From positions 1 to 38,032 of the forward strand of contig CAZWLQ010000007.1 of assembly GCA_964634615.1 (NCBI GenBank): 38,032 nt of DNA. Direction: 5' to 3'. The DNA is from EsbW-18 sp964634615 (GTDB lineage: Bacteria; Patescibacteriota; Minisyncoccia; Phycocordibacterales; EsbW-18). Shown one piece after another: positions 1 to 7,331 of the stretch. The position numbers and the translations under genes are program-made. How positions within the stretch are numbered: position 1 is the first letter of the stretch; every line of letters begins with the position of its first letter. The notes under the pieces were generated by a model. It made no database searches and had not been told where the DNA came from. It saw only the letters and a list, made by a program, of their open reading frames with translations.

Positions 1-45
1 AAAGCTTGCGAAGCAGGCGGTAGAACGAGATATCGGCCGTTCATT

Positions 46-76
46 GAAAAATCGATAGAAATCACTTTCTATCGAT
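46..76 (-). terminator. hairpin, probable minus-strand terminator
   Basis: ATCGATAGAAA (51-61) and TTTCTATCGAT (66-76) form an 11-bp perfect stem with a 4-base loop. On the minus strand it is followed by five T (47-51). No minus-strand gene is seen immediately upstream of it. Confidence 0.5.
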
Positions 77-112
77 ACATATATTGTAAGCAAGACGACC
101 ACCAATAGGCGG

Positions 113-212
113 AAATCCGAAGCACGAATTTCGAAACCCGAAACAAATTTGAATATCGAAATTCAAAATCAAAGACAAACTGTTTCGAGTTTCGTGCTTA
201 GGATTTCGGATT
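113..212. repeat. AT-rich dispersed repeat (TTCGAAATTCG type)
   Basis: The stretch carries the words AAGCACGAATTTCGAAAC and, inverted, GTTTCGAGTTTCGTGCTT, so its two ends form an imperfect inverted repeat. The same vocabulary recurs at 29244-29345. Such AT-rich palindromic tracts are scattered in intergenic DNA and are not coding. Confidence 0.6.
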
Positions 213-339
213 TTCTTCTGCTGGGGGATGTCTTGCTTCGACAATGTGTTCGCTTCTTCTCGTGCGTGACGGGAGCGCGCTACCTTCCTTACGAATGGCG
301 CAACCCAGCTGCAAAATCAGCAATCAAAAGTCCGTTCTT

Positions 340-725
340 CACAGCACGTGACTTCGACTACGCTTTCGCGTAATCGACGTTTCCACATCTCTCGTTCGAT
401 AGAGGTGTGTGGGGCGTAAACCACATCGAACCGCTGTGATCGGAATCGCTTTATCCGATCGCCTAAGACCTTAAGCTTTACATCGTATCGTTTGGTGAAT
501 CTTCAAGATACGGTGCGAGACTTCAAGATCCACTAGGTCACGTAGAATCGTTTAGAACAACATATTGGACGCGGTTTCAAAACCGCCATCTCCACATCTT
601 GGGAATCCTTGGTGTGAATCTGCTCAAATAGCCCGATAAGCATTGGCTTTTGAGCGGTTTCAAAACCATCCTTGTGATGGAACGCCAATTTCTCCGCGAA
701 GACTAGTCCTAGGACTAGTCTTTTT
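340..725 (+). ncRNA. candidate structured RNA of unknown class
   Basis: Consecutive helices can be read by eye: 355-363/368-376 (one mismatch), 383-392/401-412, 438-444/454-460, 484-489/507-512, 571-577/580-586, a CACATC/GGTGTG stem near 592-615, 622-633/645-655 (11 bp, one bulge) and 666-670/676-680. The last structure is a perfect palindrome at 700-721 followed by a T run on the + strand, as expected for the 3' end of a + transcript. The word GCGGTTTCAAAACC occurs twice (571 and 654). RNase P and tmRNA signatures were looked for and not found. The 5' end and function are unknown. Confidence 0.35.
700..725 (+). terminator. intrinsic terminator
   Basis: AGACTAGTCC and GGACTAGTCT form a perfect 22-base palindrome followed by TTTTT on the + strand only. 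It lies between the hairpin-rich region and the converging 1101-aa gene, so it best fits the end of a + strand transcript from the gene-free region. Confidence 0.6.
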
Positions 726-729
726 GCGT

Positions 730-3700
730 TCATGTATCAGTGATTTCTGAATAAAGCCCGGCAGTTGTATCCAGTACTGTGAAATCAAACTTCTGGAGTA
801 TGTCTAGAAGGACTCGTTCCCCCATGTACGCTTCAATTTCATCGCGCGGCATCAATACTCCATCTCTCTTAACAATCTCGGCATCCTTCTCTATCCACTG
901 ATCGATGTCTTCTTTTGTTATTGTTCGAACACCGGTATACACCTCCTTCCCTGGTTCTCCTTTCACTTGTTTTTGAGTGAACGATCCAACCTTTTTCAGA
1001 TCAAGGACAATGGCTTTATTGTGCAGTTCCTCACCTTGCACATAATAAACGTTAATTCCCTTATACGACCCCTGGAAGTCACTCCTGGTGTCTTCATTAT
1101 TTGGGACAAAATCACGACTCCGGCGAAGATTGTGAATCTTTATCCAATTACCGATAAGAATTACATTAGGCTCATGGCCTGCCTCCTGAAGAATGGAGAT
1201 CATTGAGTCTATACGGGTCAGTAAGTCTTCGTCTGAAGCTATAGGGTCAGTCGCGCTTATTGCTTCTAGGATAGCTTCTGAGATCTTCGTTGTCTCTCCG
1301 CGAACCATTGCAGACGCAAAATGCTCTGGTATTCCGTGAGTAGAGATGTACCAATCCTTTATGAAGTGGTACTTGAAGTCCAAGGTCTTTATTCCAAAGC
1401 CTGTTTCGTCTTCATCTGGCTGGTTTGTCAGGTCACTGTAAGTGCCGCTTTCCTTGATGATTCGCTTGAGTGACTTGGCTTCCTCGTACTCTTTCATAAA
1501 CTCTTCTTGGAATTTCTTCCAGACACCATCGTCAATGGGTGTGGTGGCAAGATACTCAGACTCTTCTTTCTCTCGCTGTTTTACACCCCTCCTGTGTAGC
1601 TCCAAAAGGTTCTCTTTCTTCTCAAGATCATCAAAGGCTACTTCTACGCCAGCAACATTTCTCATCTTGTCCGGCAAGACGGGTTTCCAGAAAGCTTTAT
1701 TCGCGTCGATGTCCTTCAGGTCTTGCTCGACTTCTTTTAGGATTACCTCTAAGTAGCTTGATGAATACTCTTTCAAACCTTCTCCGTACACAAACTGGTC
1801 AGCAGTAATCTGGTCCGGCACACGCTTCAGAACAGTGAGCACATAGAAGTATGTAAGCCAATCCATTCGGATAGAGTGAACCTCACCGTCTGCATGTCCC
1901 TCCATTTCCCAACTTGTGAGATTGAGGCCGTGGTGTCGGTAATCTTTCTTTATTTCAAAGAAAACATCCGATATGGATTTGAGGCTGTTAAAGCCTTCTT
2001 GGAAGAGACTCAGAGCCTGTGCAAAGAACTTCTCGTCTATTTCCTGTCGGCGGTACTGCTCAACCGCCCATGCACCTAGCGCAAATCGCGACATGGTGTC
2101 GTTCTTCTCAAGTGTTTCGTTTAGTTCGACGAGGTCGGTGAGGTGGCGAATTTTGTCTTCTTTCTCAGTTGTTGATCCGTTGCTTTCAACATCCATACGG
2201 ATAATTTCTATCTCGTTGCGGAGAGTTCTCACATCTTGATAACGCTCAAGCGTAGAAGAGACTGTCTTTAGAGTTTTTGAGAAGGCTTTTAGACCTTCGA
2301 TGTCTTTCCCGTCCAGCGCCACCTTGTTGAGCTCCCTCACAATCCTCTGCGTATCCCGAGCCACACCCATATAGAATTTGGTCTCATTGGGATCATTTGT
2401 GGCATCGTGATCCAGTTTCAGTCCATGCTTAAAGAGATCCTGTATCTTACGGTGAATGTTTTGAGCTATGTCTTTACGGGCCCTCTCGCTCATGTTGTCT
2501 GAGCGAACAGTAAGGTAGTAGAGGCGCACGTAGCTACCTAAGAACTCTTTGAACAGATAATGATTATGCTGACGAATAGCTGAATTGATTCGATCATCAA
2601 TGAACGACAGCGTCCGCGTGGCCATTTCAACATTCCCGCTTCTGTAGATTTCCTTGAATATATCGTCGAGGGCGTATACAAGCAGGCCAATACTGCGCCA
2701 GTCAAAATGGGTCAAGTGCTGTGACGTTTCGTAGCTGAACTCAATTTGATACTCGCGCATGACTTCTAGCGATTCATCAATCAGTGCGCCCATAAACTCC
2801 ATCGTTTCGACAGACTTATTTGGGGAAGCCTTCAGATACCCGATCACGCTATCCGTTAGCTCCTTCAGGTTCTCAGCAAATTCATCTCTGCGCTCGAAAT
2901 CCTTGATTTTGAATACGCCTTGAAAGAGCGCGTTCGTTGATTCGGCCTCTCCCTTGGCCACAAGACCAATTGTTTCCCTTCTTTCAGTAATCGGGGAGTG
3001 AAAAGTGAGTCCTTTTAACAGCACCGCCTTGTATGAGTCGGTGGTTCCTTCCGTGGAGTTCTTAACAGGGATAGTCGTCTTGATATGTCTTGCCAGTTTC
3101 TCTAGTGAGATAAGGTCAACATCGACAACCAGACCCATTTTTTCTCCTGCGACCGGCCGAGAGAAGTTATCTGCAGAGTCATAACCAACAAAGATCTGCC
3201 TTTCTTTCCCAACCTTTTGAAAGAACTGTTCACTTACCTTCGATTTTATTTCAGCACCGAGTGCACTTCTTAGGTTGGCTTTCAATTCTGCCAGGACAAG
3301 TCCTCTGAGAAGGTCCAATTCAAAGAGATACTTCATAAAACTCTGGAACAAGTAGATGATCGAGCAAATCAGGAAGAGGAAAGCAAAGATAGTTGCTGAC
3401 TCCATCCAGGGTGTTGCGGTGGGGATTAGGGCTGTATACCCCACCCATACCGTCAGGAGCGTATTGAAGACTGTAATGCTCTTAAAATGGACTTTATTTG
3501 CTAGCCTTTTACCAGCATCTATTTTCTTGTTGAGTTCGTCTGCACTAAGCAGTCCTATCAAGAAAGAAAGAGTGACGAACACCAGACCTAGAATAGACGC
3601 GTGTATCTGCCACAGGAGACCGAAGTCATTATTTGCGTCACTGTGCTCGATTGGCGGGAACAACCCCTTAGACAACAGTCCGTAATGTACCAGTGCCAAG

Positions 3701-4035
3701 ATGAGCGCGATCAAGACCGGCACATAAGGATATGTTTGGACTTTCTCCCATAGACGTCGAAGCAGATAGAGTTCGTAAGTCTTGTGCCTCCATTCTTCCA
3801 TACCCATAGTGGCGTAGAAGGTTACGAAACGAGATTGGTTTCTAAAGAAGAAGTACGCGCCGCAAGCAACCAGCGCGGACCCGCTCGCAACGAGATTCCA
3901 GATTATGAGGTCTCCGAAGTAGGAGCGGTAGCTTAGATTCAGAACCAACTGACAAAGCACCCCTAATACAATTGGGGCGTAGAAGAGAGATCTGTAGCTC
4001 TCCAGTTTGTAGGCTGTTTCAGACTTAATCGTCAC
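730..4035 (-). CDS. large membrane protein, unknown function
   Basis: This is a 1101-aa protein I do not recognise. The first ~240 residues hold about six hydrophobic segments (roughly 18-38, 43-62, 100-120, 143-163, 185-205, 215-235). They are followed by ~630 mostly helical, highly charged residues and a separate C-terminal ~180-residue domain from about residue 921. That domain has the succession LQEAGHEPNVILIG, GSYKGINVYYV, KAIVLDL, which faintly resembles the core of HK97-fold capsid or encapsulin-like proteins; this is a hypothesis only. The start is GTG with no SD. A TATAAT box (4042-4047) ends six bases upstream, suggesting a leaderless mRNA. It stands alone downstream of the response-regulator terminator. 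Confidence 0.75.
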   Translation of the reverse strand: MTIKSETAYKLESYRSLFYAPIVLGVLCQLVLNLSYRSYFGDLIIWNLVASGSALVACGAYFFFRNQSRFVTFYATMGMEEWRHKTYELYLLRRLWEKVQTYPYVPVLIALILALVHYGLLSKGLFPPIEHSDANNDFGLLWQIHASILGLVFVTLSFLIGLLSADELNKKIDAGKRLANKVHFKSITVFNTLLTVWVGYTALIPTATPWMESATIFAFLFLICSIIYLFQSFMKYLFELDLLRGLVLAELKANLRSALGAEIKSKVSEQFFQKVGKERQIFVGYDSADNFSRPVAGEKMGLVVDVDLISLEKLARHIKTTIPVKNSTEGTTDSYKAVLLKGLTFHSPITERRETIGLVAKGEAESTNALFQGVFKIKDFERRDEFAENLKELTDSVIGYLKASPNKSVETMEFMGALIDESLEVMREYQIEFSYETSQHLTHFDWRSIGLLVYALDDIFKEIYRSGNVEMATRTLSFIDDRINSAIRQHNHYLFKEFLGSYVRLYYLTVRSDNMSERARKDIAQNIHRKIQDLFKHGLKLDHDATNDPNETKFYMGVARDTQRIVRELNKVALDGKDIEGLKAFSKTLKTVSSTLERYQDVRTLRNEIEIIRMDVESNGSTTEKEDKIRHLTDLVELNETLEKNDTMSRFALGAWAVEQYRRQEIDEKFFAQALSLFQEGFNSLKSISDVFFEIKKDYRHHGLNLTSWEMEGHADGEVHSIRMDWLTYFYVLTVLKRVPDQITADQFVYGEGLKEYSSSYLEVILKEVEQDLKDIDANKAFWKPVLPDKMRNVAGVEVAFDDLEKKENLLELHRRGVKQREKEESEYLATTPIDDGVWKKFQEEFMKEYEEAKSLKRIIKESGTYSDLTNQPDEDETGFGIKTLDFKYHFIKDWYISTHGIPEHFASAMVRGETTKISEAILEAISATDPIASDEDLLTRIDSMISILQEAGHEPNVILIGNWIKIHNLRRSRDFVPNNEDTRSDFQGSYKGINVYYVQGEELHNKAIVLDLKKVGSFTQKQVKGEPGKEVYTGVRTITKEDIDQWIEKDAEIVKRDGVLMPRDEIEAYMGERVLLDILQKFDFTVLDTTAGLYSEITDT

Positions 4036-4041
4036 TTCACT

Positions 4042-4047
4042 ATTATA
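4042..4047 (-). promoter_or_regulatory. -10 box for the 1101-aa membrane protein
   Basis: A perfect TATAAT lies six bases before the GTG start codon, so transcription would begin at or next to the start codon. No good -35 element is visible at 17 bases. Confidence 0.45.
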
Positions 4048-4235
4048 CTTTTTTGTAGCCTAAATTGCCCGCCAGCCCTTTCTTTATAGCTTGGTTCTGT
4101 TACCAGTATGTGAGAATACGCGACCATTTCCCTAGGCACCAGCAGAATGCCGGAGCCTTTTATGAGCTCGTACGAGCGCAGGACATAGCTTTCGAGCTGG
4201 TTCCAAATTGCCGACAAGGTGTCCACCACAATCAG

Positions 4236-4258
4236 AAAACCGCCCTTTGGGCGGTTTT
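4236..4258 (-). terminator. terminator after response regulators
   Basis: AAAACCGCC (4236-4244) pairs with GGCGGTTTT (4250-4258) around a 5-base loop. It lies just downstream of the 129-aa response regulator. The A/T-symmetric arms could also terminate + strand transcription. Confidence 0.75.
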
Positions 4259-4262
4259 CGTT

Positions 4263-4652
4263 TTACTCCCCCGCTATTTTTACTAGCTCATCAATTACCT
4301 GCGACGGAAGGAGTGACGCTTTGACGATAAATTTATAGACACCAAATTCTTTTGCTTCAGCAACCGTCACATCATCCGTTGTGTTTGAGAGAAATATCAC
4401 TTTTGCTTCGGGCGCCAAATTGTGACTCTTAATTTCCTTCAGGATATCCAAGCCCGTCATGCCAGCCATACTCATATCAAGCGCGATGACTTTTGGTTGA
4501 AACCCTTCTTTCAAAATGGTGATTGCCTCATCGCCTGAAAGCGCCGTCTTCAAATCCAACCCTTCCTCTTCTGCTTTCTTTTTATAGAGCGTAATCAAGA
4601 ACGAGTCGTCATCAACGATCATTGCGGCAAGTTTTTGTGGTGCGGTATCCAT
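4263..4652 (-). CDS. receiver-only response regulator
   Basis: This 129-aa protein is a single CheY-like receiver domain with no output domain. The acidic pocket is D14-D15-D16, the phospho-acceptor D59 (IALDMS), the switch Ser S89 (FLSN) and the conserved Lys K111. It probably relays phosphate from a histidine kinase such as the one at 7332-8957; that pairing is inference from proximity. It lies 21 bases downstream of a second receiver protein and is followed by a strong hairpin, so the two probably form one transcription unit. No SD is visible; an AT-rich stretch precedes the start. Confidence 0.9.
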   Translation of the reverse strand: MDTAPQKLAAMIVDDDSFLITLYKKKAEEEGLDLKTALSGDEAITILKEGFQPKVIALDMSMAGMTGLDILKEIKSHNLAPEAKVIFLSNTTDDVTVAEAKEFGVYKFIVKASLLPSQVIDELVKIAGE

Positions 4653-4673
4653 ATATAAAATAAAAATCCCAAC

Positions 4674-5105
4674 CTAAGCGGCGGAATTGCTTTCGCTCTC
4701 TCCATTAAACGCTGACCAGTCAGTACCGAACCCTTTTACGACGTGCTCAAGCACTTGAGAAGGCAAGAAGAATGATTTCGCGACGAATCGTTGAATACCT
4801 AATTTTCTAAACTCTTCTTCATGCTCGGCCTGATGGACGTTCGAGAGAATCGTGATGTCTGCATTCGGCACCAATTTTTCCTCCCGAAGTTTTGCCAGTG
4901 TCTCTACCCCGCTCATTCCCGGCATCGTTATATCAAGCAATATATTGTCTGGGACGAATCCTTCACGAAGAATCTTTAACCCCTCTTCACCGGAGAAGGC
5001 AACGCGGAGCTCGACGGGATGTTGCGTCGCGTTCTTTAAATAGAGCTGCGCAAGAAACTGGTCGTCGTCTATAAGGAGTACTTTCTTTTTCTGCTCGGTT
5101 TCCAT
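4674..5105 (-). CDS. receiver-only response regulator
   Basis: This 143-aa receiver domain has acidic residues D13-D14-D15, phospho-acceptor D58 (LLDITMPG), switch S88 (ILSN) and K110 (VAKS), with a short acidic/Ser tail. I start it at the ATG at 5105. The frame stays open to 5285, but the extra 60 residues are cysteine-rich, do not look like a receiver and would run through the neighbouring divergent gene. It is close in sequence style to the downstream 129-aa receiver, so the pair may be a duplication. No DNA-binding domain is present, so output is probably through protein-protein contact. Confidence 0.88.
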   Translation of the reverse strand: METEQKKKVLLIDDDQFLAQLYLKNATQHPVELRVAFSGEEGLKILREGFVPDNILLDITMPGMSGVETLAKLREEKLVPNADITILSNVHQAEHEEEFRKLGIQRFVAKSFFLPSQVLEHVVKGFGTDWSAFNGESESNSAA

Positions 5106-5139
5106 ACAAGAGTTAATATGAGTGTAGGCGTCTTTAACG

Positions 5140-5151
5140 CTTGTATACAAG
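5140..5151. promoter_or_regulatory. palindrome between divergent genes
   Basis: CTTGTATACAAG is a perfect 12-bp palindrome in the 87-base gap between the divergently transcribed response regulator and membrane protein. Position and symmetry suit an operator for a dimeric regulator; this is inference. Confidence 0.35.
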
Positions 5152-5192
5152 TATAGCAAATAGATTGACCTTTTTACTGTACCATAGGAGTC

Positions 5193-5801
5193 ATGAGCCA
5201 TGAGCAAATTGCCATCCTTTCTTTTTGTATCATAACCGCAAGTATTATTCCCTACGCCTGGAGAATATCTACAGGTAGGGCACATACCTCAATTACTGGT
5301 TGGGCTGTGAGTACTGTGACAGGATTTGTCACTTTTCTTACTTACAAAGGAATTGGAGCCACGGGGAACATCTGGATTGCAGCCGTAGAGCTCATAGACC
5401 CCCTCCTTATTGTTGTTGCTGCCGTAATCGGTCGAAATATTTGGGACCACATTGATAGGCACGAAAAGGCTATTTTAGTGGTAGCAATTGTTGCCTTAAT
5501 ACTACATGTTCTTGCTGATAGCAGAGGCGCCGCACAGTTTGCTTATGCCTGCGCAATGCTTGCGGACGTTCTGGGGGCATGGGCTGTTGTACGATTTTCA
5601 TGGAAACAACCCCGCAAGGAACAGCCCCTCGCATGGTCACTGAGCATTGTTGGCGTCATCCTTTCGTTCTTTTCTATCGAAAATTTAACATTAGACCAAG
5701 TGAGTCTCCCTCTCTACCAGCTTCTCTTTTGTATTTTAATACTTATCCCAACGCTCCGTTACCACATAAAGCAGAAAATACCTCTTCGGCATTGGATGTA
5801 G
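5193..5801 (+). CDS. multi-pass membrane protein, unknown
   Basis: This 202-aa, very hydrophobic protein has about six or seven membrane-spanning segments separated by short loops (for example LSFCIITASIIPYAW near residue 10, LLIVVAAVIG near 72, AILVVAIVALILHVLA near 93, WSLSIVGVILSFF near 148, LLFCILILIPTL near 177). I do not recognise the family; the short repeated helical hairpins recall small carrier or sensor membrane proteins, but no diagnostic motif is seen. It is divergent from the response regulators and ends 55 bases before speD. The first ATG was chosen; AGGAG lies a few bases upstream. Confidence 0.75.
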   Translation: MSHEQIAILSFCIITASIIPYAWRISTGRAHTSITGWAVSTVTGFVTFLTYKGIGATGNIWIAAVELIDPLLIVVAAVIGRNIWDHIDRHEKAILVVAIVALILHVLADSRGAAQFAYACAMLADVLGAWAVVRFSWKQPRKEQPLAWSLSIVGVILSFFSIENLTLDQVSLPLYQLLFCILILIPTLRYHIKQKIPLRHWM

Positions 5802-5827
5802 CTCCTCAATCACACTGATCCGCGTGG

Positions 5828-5833
5828 TATACT
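5828..5833 (+). promoter_or_regulatory. -10 box upstream of speD
   Basis: TATACT lies 23 bases before the speD ATG in a short intergenic gap. A matching -35 box is not clear. Confidence 0.35.
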
Positions 5834-5856
5834 TTTATTACTAACCCCCTTAGACA

Positions 5857-6258
5857 ATGGTTGTTTCAGGACATTTTGGAGAACATTTGATGATTGACGG
5901 CTATCGTGGAAACGAGACCAAGCTTAATGACAAAGGGCTTATTCTTTCTTGCCTCGAAGAACTTCCGGCACTTCTTGACATGAAAAAATTATCAGAACCC
6001 TCTGTATTCCTTGCACCAGAAAACCACGTGAAAGATCCGGGAGGATGGAGTGGTTTCGTGGTTATTTTAGAGAGCCATATAAGTATCCACACATTTCCGA
6101 AAAGACGCTTTGTAAGTATTGATGTTTATACATGCAAGGCGGGTATGGATACCGCTTTCATATCTAATTTTTTTAAGAACAAGTTTGATCTTGAGGATGT
6201 TGAAGAGAATTTTATAAAACGTGGTACGCGGTATCCTACCGAAAACCTCCATGGCTAA
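5857..6258 (+). CDS. speD: S-adenosylmethionine decarboxylase proenzyme
   Basis: This 133-aa protein is a prokaryotic class 1B AdoMet decarboxylase, which makes the aminopropyl donor for spermidine synthesis. The self-cleavage and pyruvoyl site is E72-S73 in LESHISIHT, followed by the processing histidine H78 and the catalytic Cys C93 in DVYTCK. Length is normal for the family. No aminopropyltransferase (speE) is adjacent: the next genes are a one-TM miniprotein (8-base overlap) and a PRMT-like methyltransferase. Spermidine synthase must be elsewhere, or decarboxylated AdoMet has another use. No SD is visible. Confidence 0.93.
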   Translation: MVVSGHFGEHLMIDGYRGNETKLNDKGLILSCLEELPALLDMKKLSEPSVFLAPENHVKDPGGWSGFVVILESHISIHTFPKRRFVSIDVYTCKAGMDTAFISNFFKNKFDLEDVEENFIKRGTRYPTENLHG

Positions 6259-6463
6259 TCTGGAAACAAAAATTCTTCTGGCTCTGCTCTCGGGATTGAT
6301 TGTTCTGTCGGTCTATCTTTCTTACCAACGAACTATGATTGAAAGGGACTTTGAGACATTCGATTCTGAAACGGAGATAGCTGAAGATGAATTGAAACCA
6401 GAAGAATCAGACGACGAGTCTGCTGTTGAAACTGCAACTAGCACAGATGGTGCGATTCTTTGA
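6251..6463 (+). CDS. small one-TM acidic protein
   Basis: This 70-aa protein begins with a single hydrophobic helix (ILLALLSGLIVLSVYLSY) followed by a strongly acidic tail rich in Glu/Asp/Thr/Ser. The ATG at 6251 overlaps the speD stop by eight bases, and its TGA overlaps the TTG start of the next gene, so it is probably translated by coupling. An in-frame start at 6221 would overlap speD further and break the hydrophobic N-terminus. Function unknown; it could anchor or modulate the neighbouring enzymes. Confidence 0.65.
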   Translation: MANLETKILLALLSGLIVLSVYLSYQRTMIERDFETFDSETEIAEDELKPEESDDESAVETATSTDGAIL

Positions 6464-7329
6464 AAGATTACTGGTACAAACCACACAGGAAGTTTATGGA
6501 CGAAACATTCAGTTCAATTGATCTCATTACGGAGTGCCTATCCGATACCGAGCGCACCGCTGCATTAGTTAAGGCAATCGAGCGAGCAGTAAAAACCGGT
6601 GATATTGTGCTTGATTGTGGCACTGGCTCTGCAGTGCTTGCACTCGCTGCGGCGCGGGCAGGTGCAAAAAAGGTCATCTCTCTCGAATTCGATCCGTACG
6701 TTGCAATGCTTGCTAAAGAAAACGTTAGAAGAAATGGTTTCGAAAATATAATCGAAGTAGTTCTTACAGACGCACGGGCTATAAATTTCCCGGAGGGTAC
6801 AAGATTTGATGTTGTGATTATGGAAATGCTTACAACAGGAATGGTTGACGAATACCAAGTGTGGGCAATGAATAACCTTTACAGAAACAGCGCTGTTGAC
6901 CCAGACACGAGATTCATTCCGAACCGCCAAGATACCTATGTTGCACTTTCTAATGAAGACTTCGAAATTGAGGGGTTCAATATGAGAATGGTTCGGCACC
7001 TTTGGTCATGGCTTCCCAATAAAAAGATTGCATTCTTTACAAAAAAAGAGCTTTTAAATTCAATTTCCTTTAAAAGAGAGAACGACGTTAATTTCAAGGC
7101 GACCCTTTCTTTTCCAGTTATAAAATCAGGAGTTGTAAATAGTATTTATTTATCAAGTGTAACAACCCTCGACGAAAAATCTGAGTTAGGTGACACTCTT
7201 GCTCTTAACGCCCCCATCGCCTTTCCTCTTGAGAATGACATCGCGGTTAAGAAGGGTGATACTGTAAAGCTAGAAATCAGTTATGTGTTTGGAAACGGGT
7301 ATCGCAACTTGAAAGTAGTAATATTATAG
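6460..7329 (+). CDS. PRMT-like SAM-dependent methyltransferase
   Basis: This 289-aa Rossmann methyltransferase has motif I DCGTGSA (residues 52-58) and an acidic end of beta 2 at E76. It also has a loop with two glutamates spaced exactly as in the double-E loop of protein arginine methyltransferases (E122 and E131, MEMLTTGMVDE). A beta-rich C-terminal half follows, as in PRMTs. It probably methylates a protein substrate, but the target is unknown. The TTG start at 6460 overlaps the preceding TGA; an ATG at 6496 is possible but would drop residues leading into the N-terminal helix. The histidine kinase follows after two bases. Confidence 0.78.
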   Translation: MKDYWYKPHRKFMDETFSSIDLITECLSDTERTAALVKAIERAVKTGDIVLDCGTGSAVLALAAARAGAKKVISLEFDPYVAMLAKENVRRNGFENIIEVVLTDARAINFPEGTRFDVVIMEMLTTGMVDEYQVWAMNNLYRNSAVDPDTRFIPNRQDTYVALSNEDFEIEGFNMRMVRHLWSWLPNKKIAFFTKKELLNSISFKRENDVNFKATLSFPVIKSGVVNSIYLSSVTTLDEKSELGDTLALNAPIAFPLENDIAVKKGDTVKLEISYVFGNGYRNLKVVIL

Positions 7330-7331
7330 GC

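Larger units (their letters stand above)
1..729. other. gene-free region, hairpin-rich
   Basis: I find no convincing protein gene here. It contains a hairpin at 51-76, an AT-rich dispersed repeat at about 113-212, and from about 340 to 725 a dense series of perfect or near-perfect inverted repeats ending in a terminator palindrome. The open frames at 149-373 (+) and 533-733 (-) overlap repeats and stems and lack coding character. Confidence 0.6.

Noticed and set aside
149..373. 74-aa + strand frame
   Set aside because: It starts in the AT-rich repeat and ends inside a hairpin; no coding character.
230..725. RNase P RNA, tmRNA or tRNA in the hairpin-rich region
   Set aside because: The conserved RNase P core words, a tmRNA tRNA-like end and a T-arm motif were not found on either strand.
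533..733. 66-aa minus-strand frame after the 1101-aa gene
   Set aside because: It runs through the hairpin-rich region and terminator palindrome and resembles no protein.
4032..4229. 65-aa minus-strand frame overlapping the 1101-aa gene by GTGA
   Set aside because: The TATAAT of the downstream gene lies inside it, it has no SD or family resemblance, and it begins next to a terminator.
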